Part shown: piece after piece, positions 42,006 through 64,000 of the stretch
How the letters are laid out: every line of letters starts with the position of its first letter
Numbering within the stretch: the first letter of the stretch is position 1
Assembly: GCF_032062135.1 (NCBI RefSeq)
Contig: NC_092860.1
Location: 460,276-524,275, forward strand
Source: Pyxicephalus adspersus
Taxonomy: Eukaryota; Chordata; Amphibia; Anura; Pyxicephalidae
DNA: 64,000 nucleotides
Direction of reading: 5' to 3'
The notes under the pieces: model-generated
Told to the model about the DNA's origin: nothing
What the model saw: only the letters and a program-made list of their open reading frames with translations
Databases searched by the model: none
Made by a program: the position numbers and the translations under genes

Positions 42006-42639
42006 ATAGAATTTTGCAAGAACTCCGCAGTGTCCGCGTCCAACTTCCCTGCAGCTCTGGAGATTCCACCAATTCCAGATCTCCAGATTATCATTATACT
42101 TCATTCATTGGCTGCCGGTCCCTCACTCTCCTTAATGTCATTGGTTGATATGCTGTGCCCCGCCCCCACAAAGGCCACATGTGTATGGATGGCGGGGGCA
42201 ATCTTTTGTATCTTTATAACCAATAGAATGAAAGGATCCCCCCAGTACAGATTCCTGTTCCCTGCATTCTATCCTATGACCATACGTCAGCTGCTAATTC
42301 GTTACACGTTGGGTTGTTGTCACCACAGATGGGATAATGAATCCTCATTAGGAGATAATCTGAAAGTTCTTCATTCCAGGAATCCCAGTGACCTTCCTGC
42401 AGATCTGATCTTCCAGTATGTTCATTATGACCCAGGACCACAGGGGGGCGCCCTAGAGCTTGTATGGGGGGAGGGGCTTCAGCATGGCACAGAATAATGG
42501 AACCCCGGCAATGGGCAAACCTGGGGTCCCAAGGACAGGACGAACCCGAGGTGCTAAATTCGCTTCAATCCCTCAATCAACCCATGGGGTCCTCACCTGG
42601 AGTATAACTACTCCTCCCAATATAACTGTATTGTGTGGG

Positions 42640-42905
42640 GTCACTAGAGTGAATGTGTGGGGTCACTACAAAGAATGTGTGGGGTCACTGGAGTGAATGT
42701 GTGGGATCACTATAGTGAATGTGTGGGGTCACTACAGTGAATGTGTGGGGTCACTAGGGTGAAAGTATGGGGTCACTACAGTGAATGTGTGGGGTCACTA
42801 AGGTGAAAGAAGGGGTCACTACAGTGAATGTATGGGGTCACTATAGTGAATGTATGGGGTCACTACAGTGAATGTGTGGGGTCACTAGAGTGAATGTGTG
42901 GAGGA
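42640..42905. repeat. 22-bp minisatellite downstream of gene 2
   Basis: About twelve copies of GTGAATGTGTGGGGTCACTA plus two bases. Confidence 0.9.
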
Positions 42906-43471
42906 AAGCAGTGGGATACTGGGAATTTCTATTTCTATTACAATTCTATTGGCTGCTATAAGGTGACACAAACTGGGACAGATGAGGCTCTCGGTGTCCC
43001 CGTGGTGTCCCCGTGGTTGATTGTGAATAAAATTTCCTCCTCATTGCCTCCCTGCATTTCGTTCCTACATGAGACCCCTTTTTAGGAGGACGTCCCCCCC
43101 TGGAGTTCTGTCGCCCCTTATATTTACCCCACCCCATGTTATATACCCCATCTGTCCAGGGACAGGCATGAGGTGGGGGTTTATATAGGAGGTTTCCTGG
43201 GGGGGGGGTCTGATCAATAATCCCCAATGGGGGTATTTAAAGAGGTTGCAAGCCCCAGAATGTCCTCCAATCAATGGGAGAGCTGAATCTTTAGACATTC
43301 TGGAAGAGGATTCACATTCACAGCTTTCACCCTATTCACCACATTCACCACGTCTGTCTGCTGATATCATTACAATTTTAGAACACTCTGTACAGCGCCG
43401 TGGATGATGTTGGTGCTATAAATCATTGAATATAGAATGTGATCTGAATTCCCAGGAGAACCATGGGGGAG

Positions 43472-43560
43472 GTGGTGGGGGGTCTCTTGGTTTGGGGGGG
43501 TCTCTTGGTTTGGGGGTCTCTTGGTTTGGGGGGTCTCTTGGTTTGGGGGTCCCCTGATTT
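43472..43560. repeat. GGTCTCTTGGTTTGGGG repeat
   Basis: Four to five copies of a 17-bp unit in the spacer before gene 3. Confidence 0.8.
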
Positions 43561-45030
43561 GGGATTGGTTTCATGGGGTTCCTCCGGCTGATGATTTTCT
43601 GTCTCCCCAAATATTATAATCCGGCTTGGGTTGGGCGGGGCCCCTGGGACTCCTTTAATATGAAGATGATTTCAGCAGCTCAGAATGATCTGTCCCAGCT
43701 TGGGTGACAGTTTGTGCCGGCTGGGGGAATATTTCATTACCGGATCGGGGTGAGAAATATCTTACTATAAGTAGAGGTGACCCCGGGTGAGCTGAGATGT
43801 CCGCGTGTTATACGCCCCATAAGGATCCTTATTATTCCTGGGAGGGATCACAATGATGGAAGATCTTTACCTGTATGATAAATATAAAGAGCACCTGTCA
43901 TATGTCCATGGCTCTGATGTTATAACATGCAAATCACATGACCAATCAGTGTCAGGATTGGGGTTACAGCCATTTATCACACTGGAATGAATGATGTTCA
44001 CTGTCCAAGCCCCGCCCACTGCCCCATACACAGGGCAAACATTTTCCACAGCTGGTTACTCTGCAATGGCGGTGTGAATGTGATTTCCATGTTGGTTCAT
44101 CATGATCAACCACACGGATCTCCTGATCCAGACACACAGAGATCACACTACAGGTCAGGTGTATCCGAGTGAATGTTACCCCAAAACACGCATATTGATA
44201 TCAATGACTACAAACCCTCCACACAATATAAATATGAATATATGACAGGCGAGAAGACCCTTTTATTTCATTTTTATTTATAAACAGATAACGGTCACAA
44301 AATATAAATCAAAAAAATTGATAAATATAAATTAAATAAATATTTATTGATCTGTAATATACAAATATATGGAATGAGGTTCCCTGGGGGAGGGAAAGGG
44401 GTGGGCACTGCCTATCCTCTGCTCACTGATTGGTTGAAACCACGCTCATTGTCCATGCATTGCACAGTTATAACAAATCTATTTATGGAAAAGAAGAAAT
44501 GTATTTGGGGTAAATTGTTGGGGATTTATTATTGAGATGAAACTGCCCCTGAAGAGTTTGGTGCTGCGTCCTGATTGGTTGAGGTATTGATGTAGATTCT
44601 GAGGAGTCCCTTTGATTGATGGTGATGAATATTAGCACCTCCAGGATCAATAAATCAGCAATATGTCAGCAGCAAATATTAAAATCAATGTTATCGGACA
44701 CAAAAATAGAAACCCAACCAACTGGTAATGGGAATAAAAATTACTGTTCAATGTTTCCTCCATAGAAAAAGAAAATATAACTCAGAACAGATCTGTGCTC
44801 CATGGGGGGTCAGCCCCCGATATTCCTGCATATACATGCTTGGACCACTATGAGGAGTGCAGCAGGAGGAATGAGACTCTGAAACACAAATTACAGCTAC
44901 AAACCCCAGCAACACAAATATCACAAAACACAACTTCTACCCTTCCATCCGCACATCAATCTTCTGTCTCCATCTATTAATAATAATCTATATGTCTATT
45001 GATTGATAACTACCCTTCCATCTACCTGGA

Positions 45031-45033
<3 letters not shown>

Positions 45034-45077
<44 letters not shown>

Positions 45078-45103
45078 CATCTATCCCTCTATCTATCTAT
45101 CCC

Positions 45104-45165
<62 letters not shown>

Positions 45166-45222
45166 CCTCTATCTATCTATCTATCTATCTCTCTATCTAT
45201 CCCTCTATCTATCTATCTATCT
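45034..45222. repeat. ATCT tetranucleotide microsatellite upstream of gene 3
   Basis: About 47 ATCT units with a few CCCT variants. It ends about 250 bases before the gene 3 TATA box. Confidence 0.95.
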
Positions 45223-45403
45223 TACCGTTATGTCTGGGGGTTTCTCCTCTCCTCCATCTCGGCCAGCTCTGGTTTCATCTCGGTCTTGCAGTGTGGCCCT
45301 CGGATGTCTAATGATTTGCCCATATGGCCCTGTGTACACTGGCAGCCAATCACATTGTGCCGTGCCTCCATGGATGGTGAAACTCATCCTCCACACATTT
45401 TTA

Positions 45404-45409
45404 CAGCTG
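45404..45409 (+). promoter_or_regulatory. E-box upstream of gene 3
   Basis: CAGCTG, a typical MyoD-family E-box, 62 bases before the TATA box of gene 3. A CArG-like CCAAATATAG (9 of 10) lies between them at 45428-45437. Function is inferred from position and the known use of such sites in muscle promoters. Confidence 0.45.
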
Positions 45410-45470
45410 TGTCCGTAGTCTGATACACCAAATATAGAGAGTGAATGTGCTGGGGCAGCAATCCTGCCTA

Positions 45471-45478
45471 TATAAAAG
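45471..45478 (+). promoter_or_regulatory. TATA box of gene 3
   Basis: TATAAAAG, the same octamer as at gene 2. It lies 55 bases before the donor of the first exon, exactly as at gene 2. Transcription is expected near 45501. Confidence 0.75.
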
Positions 45479-45500
45479 TAGCCGGGACACCGGGGGGGTC

Positions 45501-45525
45501 ATCCTTCACTTCTCTGCATCTAGAG
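45501..45525 (+). other. Gene 3 exon 1, non-coding
   Basis: Short 5' UTR exon inferred between the expected start site and the donor GTAAGA at 45526. Same size and layout as in gene 2. The 5' end is approximate. Confidence 0.55.
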
Positions 45526-45559
45526 GTAAGACCTTCCGGCCCCTGGATTATGGTAGGAT

Positions 45560-45870
45560 CCCCCGGCCAGGCTACACAATGACCCCCCCAAAACTATGGA
45601 ACCCCCCCGGCCAGGGTGCACAATGACCCCCCATAACTATTGCATGCCCCCCCACCAGGCTACACAATGACCCCCCCATAACTATAGCATGCCCCCCCGG
45701 CCAGGCTACACAATGACCCCCCCAAAACTATGGCATTCCCTCCCCGGCAAGGCTACACCAGGACCCCCCCATAACTATGGCACGCCCCCCCAGCCAGGCT
45801 ACACAATGACCCCCCATACCTATGGCATGCCCCCGGCCAGGCTACACCAAGACCCCCCTATAACTATGGC
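45560..45870. repeat. 43-44-bp minisatellite in gene 3 intron 1
   Basis: Seven copies holding GGCCAGGCTACACAATGACC and AACTATGGCA, starting within about 35 bases of the exon 1 donor. Confidence 0.9.
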
Positions 45871-46533
45871 AGGCTTATCCAATTTTTTTTCTGTTTAATT
45901 CTGATTGGACAACTAATTTGGGATAATTGTATTCATACTTGGCTTGGAAAATGAAGTACTGTACCCCTTCCATGAAGATATTTATATAAAATGAAAGTTT
46001 TTACCAAATGTAGATCCACAACTGCATCTGTTCTGGAGATATCACACAATGATTTCCTGTGGTCTGATTGTGCCGGGCGGATGGGGTCAGTGCAGCAAAC
46101 CATTAGGGGTCTTTTTCCCTTAGTAATGACTCTGTATGGTGGGAGAAGGGGAGGCGGAGTCCTCCCTGCAGTGATTTCCGATTCATAGATAATAGGTTTC
46201 CAAGTCGTTCTGTGTTTAGCCCAAATGCCAGAGTTATTCTTTAAGGACTGGTCTATCATTGCCATCCAGCAGTTGGCCCTCCTGGGCTCTGACCTTTCCA
46301 CACCTAACATTCCTGGATCAGGATTAGCCAGGATTTCCCCTTTCTGATCCGGCTCATCCCGTTGTACAATGATTGGTGGGATTTACATTTCTGCTGATTC
46401 GGCTTTTTATCACATTGTAGATAAGAGGAGGGGGGGCTGCACTATGTCACCCCCTATAAGTGAAAGAAAGGTATTGCCATATTTTATTCCTATCATTTCT
46501 CTTGCACTGAATACAATTTTTCTCTTTTCACAG

Positions 46534-46585
46534 CTTCCCTTCCCAGCCAGAGTCATCGGTTCCACATCTTAAAGGCGTACTAGAG
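46534..46585 (+). other. Gene 3 exon 2, non-coding
   Basis: Fifty-two bases between a strong acceptor (TTTTCTCTTTTCACAG) and the donor GTGAGG, in the position of the second 5' UTR exon. It has no ATG. Assignment rests on the splice sites and the family layout. Confidence 0.55.
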
Positions 46586-47239
46586 GTGAGGAGCCATCAT
46601 GGCCAAATCAGGGGGTGTCTTGGGGTTCCGATGGTGCCGGCTCAGTCCCAGGGCCAATAATCTTTTCTTGTTTCTGTGACTTCCCCCAACCCACCCACAT
46701 TCGGGAAATTTCCTGACCCATTCCCAAAATATCGTCTTTAGCAGGGAATCCCTGGCATTCTGAAAAAAAGTCCAATCTTTGAAATGTTTGGGTCCGACTC
46801 ATAGGGGATGACTGGGCCACCATTATTTCCAATATTCCATTTGGATTTTTGTTGGAATCTTCTATCCCAGCTAGCCCTGGCACCCCACCATGGGAGTCCA
46901 GAGACTATCTCACATGTTAGGTACTTACCTAATAATGATGGTTTACCCCATGCTGGGACCAGCATGCCCTGGCATGCCCCCATCATTGGGCTTCAGGGAC
47001 AATAATGACCAGATAGAGATAGGTGATAGGACAACAGCAGTACAAGGTTGTCAGAGGTTAGAAGCAGACAAATGGACAGAACCAGTATACTGACCCAATA
47101 TTGCCATCACACTACAGCGGTGCTTCAGTATTGCTGGACAGCCCCAGTATTGCCCTAGAAGATCCTGGGCAGCCAACCAGAGGCAAGGAACCTCCAGGGC
47201 TGCAGATCCCTAAAAACTTTTCCATTGCTTTTGTCACAG

Positions 47240-47250
47240 AACCATCAGCC
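47240..47250 (+). other. Gene 3 5' UTR segment of the start-codon exon
   Basis: Eleven bases between the acceptor TTGTCACAG and the ATG at 47251. The ATG context ATCAGCCATGG is strong. An upstream in-frame ATG at 47101 lies inside the intron and is not used. Confidence 0.75.
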
Positions 47251-60369
<13,119 letters not shown>

Positions 60370-60458
60370 AGAGATCAGTCGGCAGAAGTTCATACAATAT
60401 GGACTCTTGTGTAATTAAATCTGTTTGTATGTAATTAGAATGCGTAGCTCTAGGTGCA

Positions 60459-60477
60459 AATAAAACTCACAAATAAA
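60459..60477 (+). terminator. Polyadenylation signals of gene 3
   Basis: Two AATAAA hexamers (60459-60464 and 60472-60477), about 90-100 bases after the TGA stop. Cleavage is expected close to 60490. Confidence 0.75.
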
Positions 60478-61427
60478 AAATCCCTGTGTGTTCATATTAT
60501 TATAATAATACTGGGGAATGCTGGTGCGATCTGTCAGCAACTCTGCCTTCGCTGGCTACATGCTTGTCCAAGGAGACAGCCAGGAAATTGGCATTTTTCA
60601 GGAGGACAGTAATGGCTGTCAGGTTCCTGTCTCTTCCTGCACTCTTTTCATGAACTCTCTATGAACTACAGAACTCCTCCATCCTACGCTATGAAGAAGA
60701 GGGAGGTATTCTGTAGTCCTGTCCTAGGTGACAACGCTCTCCATAGTTAGAATACAGAAAATAAGTGTTGTCACCCCAGGACAGGGATCATGGTACTGGC
60801 AGGTTTTCCAGGGGACAATAAAGGAAAAAATCCAAAAAAGGAAAACTAATGCAGCCTCCACATTATAAGTGAGGGGAAGTTGAAATAAATCACATTTTTT
60901 TTTGGTCCTTAATCATCATTGGAAGGTACAGAAAACATGAAATAACTTCCATGTATAAACCACGAGGGGATAAAGCATGGAAATGATTGGAGGCTGATTG
61001 GTGACACCGGGGTCCCTGAAGCACAATATATGACAATGTTTGGCTTCACAAATACTCAAATCTATAAAGCCATGCAAATTCACTGGGTACATTCACTCGA
61101 TTTCCTGTAATTGATCATTTTACTTCAGTTTATATTTATTGAAGAATTGTTCTGCACTAAATTTTAAATCACATTTAATAATGAGCAGAAAACAGAGAAG
61201 GAAAAATCTGTAAATCTCCACGCTGCTCATTAATTTACAAGTTGTGTGAATCAATCTGACTGTAATTGCCATCCCTGGCCTGTAGGTGGCGATTGGACTG
61301 TTCCCTAAAACCCTACATCCAGAGGAAGAAAGGCGTGGTTATGCCAGCGCATCCAATGAAATCTCTGACATCCAGCACTGTCCAATATAATCATTTTATT
61401 TCCCCGGATTAGTAGCTGGGGTCTGCT

Positions 61428-61850
61428 TAGTGCAGGAGAAGCAGGAAGTGCAGGAGGTGCAGGGGATGCAGGAAGTGGAGGAGTTGCAGGAAGTGCAGGA
61501 GGTGCAGGGGATGCAGGAAGTGGAGGAGTTGCAGGNNNNNNNNNNNNNNNNNNNNNNNNNNNNNNNNNNNNNNNNNNNNNNNNNNNNNNNNNNNNNNNNN
61601 NNNNNNNNNNNNNNNNNNNNNNNNNNNNNNNNNNNNNNNNNNNNNNNNNNNNNNNNNNNNNNNNNNNNNNNNNNNNNNNNNNNNNNNNNNNNNNNNNNNN
61701 NNNNNNNNNNNNNNNNNNNNNNNNNNNNNNNNNNNNNNNNNNNNNNNNNNNNNNNNNNNNNNNNNNNNNAGGTGCAGGAAGTGCAGGTGGCGCAAGGGAT
61801 GCAGGAAGTGCAGGAGGTGCAGGGGATGCAGGTGATGCAGGAGAGGCAGA
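61428..61850. repeat. GCAGGAAGT-type minisatellite containing assembly gap
   Basis: 9-bp submotifs (GCAGGAAGT, GCAGGAGGT, GCAGGGGAT) flank a run of N at 61536-61769. The period is a multiple of three and gives false frames on both strands. Confidence 0.85.
61536..61769. other. Assembly gap (234 N)
   Basis: Run of N inside the GCAGGA-type repeat. Confidence 0.98.
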
Positions 61851-62530
61851 CACGTAGCTGTACTTTTCCCATCCTATTGCTGTGCGAGGTGTATAAATGG
61901 GATTTTAGTTACCCGGCTTGGAGGAAATCTCTCATTTATATGAACATGTGATACATTTGCTGCTCATTTTTCTTGTTTGAGCTGCTCCAGGTTTCTGTTG
62001 ATTTTCCCTCCCTGACTTCTCATGAGTCCCCCATGTCCCCCATACCGCGAAACGCGTTGACTGTCATTACCAGCAGGAAGTTGGGTGAATTCTCTCCTTT
62101 ATTACCATTATAAGATGAAGATTTATCCATAAACAGGCACTGGAGGGTTGTGCCCCCCTCTGCATAGTCCCCCCCATGGGACGTGTGAGAATTGAGATGA
62201 TGAGAACGCTGATATATTGCAGAAATATCAAAGCCGATCCTTCAATCCTAAACATAACAATCTATCACACTATCACAATATATTGCGACATATCACATCA
62301 TATCATGACATCCTGTGCTCAGACTCTGGCCTCGTACTTATGGAGGGGAATGGCATGGTATTGGTTCAGGTGAATATCCAGAAGTATAAAGAACACAAAT
62401 ATATTTTATTTCACATCCATTAATATAAAACAATTCTAATAACTGCGATCTACACAACAACTTCACAAATATTTCACTCTGGGCTCTTCAACGCTGGCAG
62501 CTGAAACACAACCTTTGCACCAAATGTTTA

Positions 62531-62620
62531 ATTCCATTCCAGGCTTGATGAATGGCCCGGGTTATCCCAGGATAATTTATCTTCTCCATTCTCAGCGAAC
62601 TTTATTAAATCAGACCCAAT
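62531..62620. repeat. Half copy of the palindromic element, 3' flank
   Basis: Right-arm sequence only (CCATTCCAGGCTTGATGAAT to CTTTATTAAATCAGACCC). Confidence 0.45.
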
Positions 62621-62884
62621 GTGTAACAGTAATTATATTTCAATAAACAAGGAAGCAGAGAACAAATGACAAGAAAGAAATAATATGAACTGAGAATAAA
62701 GAACAACACAAAATCTAAATCTAAATCATTCATAGAAAAGATCAGAAACTTCTAACCAATCAGACTGCCGCAGCATGGAAATAGAACCAAATGCATGACC
62801 AGGGTAGCTCGGACCTTCTAGCCCATCCTTCAGCACCACCATCAGAACCTCCCCTCCCCCCGGACCCCCACCTGCTAACCACCA

Positions 62885-64000
62885 GGGAGTAATAGAGTAT
62901 TCCACGGTACTGACACCTGGGAGTAATAGAGAATACCATTCCACAGTACTGATACCAGCGAGTAATACAGTATATCATCCCACTGTACTGACACCATAGA
63001 GTAATAGAATACACCATGTCACTGTACTGACACCAGGGAGTAATAGAGTATACCATCCCAATGTACTGACACCAGNNNNNNNNNNNNNNNNNNNNNNNNN
63101 NNNNNNNNNNNNNNNNNNNNNNNNNNNNNNNNNNNNNNNNNNNNNNNNNNNNNNNNNNNNNNNNNNNNNNNNNNNNNNNNNNNNNNNNNNNNNNNNNNNN
63201 NNNNNNNNNNNNNNNNNNNNNNNNNNNNNNNNNNNNNNNNNNNNNNNNNNNNNNNNNNNNNNNNNNNNNNNNNNNNNNNNNNNNNNNNNNNNNNNNNNNN
63301 NNNNNNNNNNNNNNNNNNNNNNNNNNNNNNNNNNNNNNNNNNNNNNNNNNNNNNNNNNNNNNNNNNNNNNNNNNNNNNNNNNNNNNNNNNNNNNNNNNNN
63401 NNNNNNNNNNNNNNNNNNNNNNNNNNNNNNNNNNNNNNNNNNNNNNTATACCATCCCACTGTACTGACACCAGGGAGTATTAAAGTAAACCATCCCACTA
63501 TACTGACAACAGGGAGTAATAAAATATGCCATCCCACTGTACTGACACCAGGGTGAAACAGTATATACCGTCCTTAGTACTGACACCAGGGAGTAACAAT
63601 ATGTACCGTCCTCAGTACTGACACCAGGAAGTAACAGTATGTACCGTCCTTAGTACTGAAACCAGGGAGTAACAGTATATACTGTCCTCCGTACCGATAC
63701 CAGAGAGTAATAGTATATACCGTCCTTAGTACTGACACCAGGGAGTAACAGTATGTACCGTCCTTAGTACTGACACCAGGGAGTAACAGTATATACCGTC
63801 CTTAGTACTGACACCAGGGAGTAACAGTATATACCGTCCTCATTACTGAAACCAGGGATTTACAGTATATACCGTCCTTAGTACTGACACCAGGGAGTAA
63901 TAGTGTATACCATCCTACTGTACTGACACCAGTGAGTAATCGAGTATACCATACCAATGTACTGACACCAGGGAGTAATAGAGTATACCATTCCACGGTA
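62885..64000. repeat. 36-39-bp minisatellite to the window end
   Basis: Units with ACTGACACCAGGGAGTAATA then GTATACCATCC; a second variant (GTATGTACCGTCCTTAGT) dominates 63550-63890. It contains the gap at 63076-63446 and continues past the right edge. Confidence 0.9.
63076..63446. other. Assembly gap (371 N)
   Basis: Run of N inside the 36-39-bp repeat. Confidence 0.98.

Larger units (their letters stand above)
42006..45403. other. Spacer between gene 2 and gene 3
   Basis: About 3.4 kb with no supportable gene. It contains a 22-bp minisatellite (42640-42905), a GGTCTCTTGGTTT repeat (43472-43560), a fragment of the dispersed GCGCCAACATATT element on the minus strand (about 43384-43430), a very A/T-rich stretch at 44260-44360, and an ATCT microsatellite (45034-45222). 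The rest looks single copy. Confidence 0.7.
60478..62880. other. 3' flank of gene 3
   Basis: No gene I can support. Apart from the GCAGGA-type repeat with its gap (61428-61850) and a half copy of the inverted-repeat element (about 62531-62620), the stretch looks single copy. CCGCGAAACGCGTTG at about 62045 resembles a motif that recurs in frog dispersed repeats, from memory only. Confidence 0.6.

Noticed and set aside
42030..42497. Plus-strand frame of 155 codons after gene 2
   Set aside because: It starts past the polyadenylation signal, has no family features and no splice context; most likely chance.
45003..45418. Plus-strand frames rich in SIYLSIYL
   Set aside because: They come from the ATCT microsatellite.
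47101..47250. In-frame upstream ATG for gene 3
   Set aside because: It lies in the intron before the acceptor at 47239. The ATG at 47251 gives the family N-terminus [10 protein letters not shown].
61305..61951. Long frames across the run of N near 61536
   Set aside because: Most of the length is undetermined sequence and the rest is GCAGGA-type repeat.
62760..63586. Minus-strand frames up to 236 codons near the right edge
   Set aside because: They span the gap of N and the 36-39-bp minisatellite.

Overview
The window is vertebrate genomic DNA, most likely from a frog. Genes are split into many short GT-AG exons, introns and spacers are full of minisatellites, and several dispersed repeats look like families I associate with anuran genomes (an element reading TATAGCGCCAACATATT, and inverted-repeat elements with GGATCACCCAG arms). 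The anuran call is inference from memory. Three assembly gaps (runs of N) are present. I see no bacterial, viral, CRISPR or plasmid content.

The window carries part of a head-to-tail array of sarcomeric (skeletal-type) myosin heavy chain genes, all on the + strand. Gene 1 (196-14117) is cut by the left edge and shows only the neck end and the whole coiled-coil rod, about 1,130 residues in 20 exons. Gene 2 (promoter near 22908, start codon 24844, stop 41899) is complete: two non-coding 5' exons and 38 coding exons, giving 1,937 residues. Gene 3 (TATA box 45471, start codon 47251, stop 60369) is also complete: two non-coding 5' exons and 38 coding exons, giving 1,934 residues. Exon sizes match between the genes to the base almost everywhere, the phases close, and P-loop, switch II, SH2/SH1 cysteines and the invariant proline fall at the family's standard positions.

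Region by region: 1-14206 is gene 1 with repeat-rich introns. 14207-22770 is spacer with tandem repeats, a hAT-type element with an 8-bp target duplication, and a palindromic element. 22772-42005 is gene 2 with two MEF2-type sites ahead of its TATA box. 42006-45403 is spacer with a tetranucleotide microsatellite just upstream of the next promoter. 45404-60477 is gene 3. 60478-64000 is repeat-rich 3' flank with two gaps and no gene that I can support.

All three products would dimerise through the rod, bind essential and regulatory light chains at the neck, and assemble into sarcomeric thick filaments. The array looks like isoform choice within one locus. Long stretches are almost identical between neighbours, in one case including an intron, which points to gene conversion. 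Surface loops 1 and 2 and the C-termini have stayed different. Two of the genes each lack one intron that the others keep.
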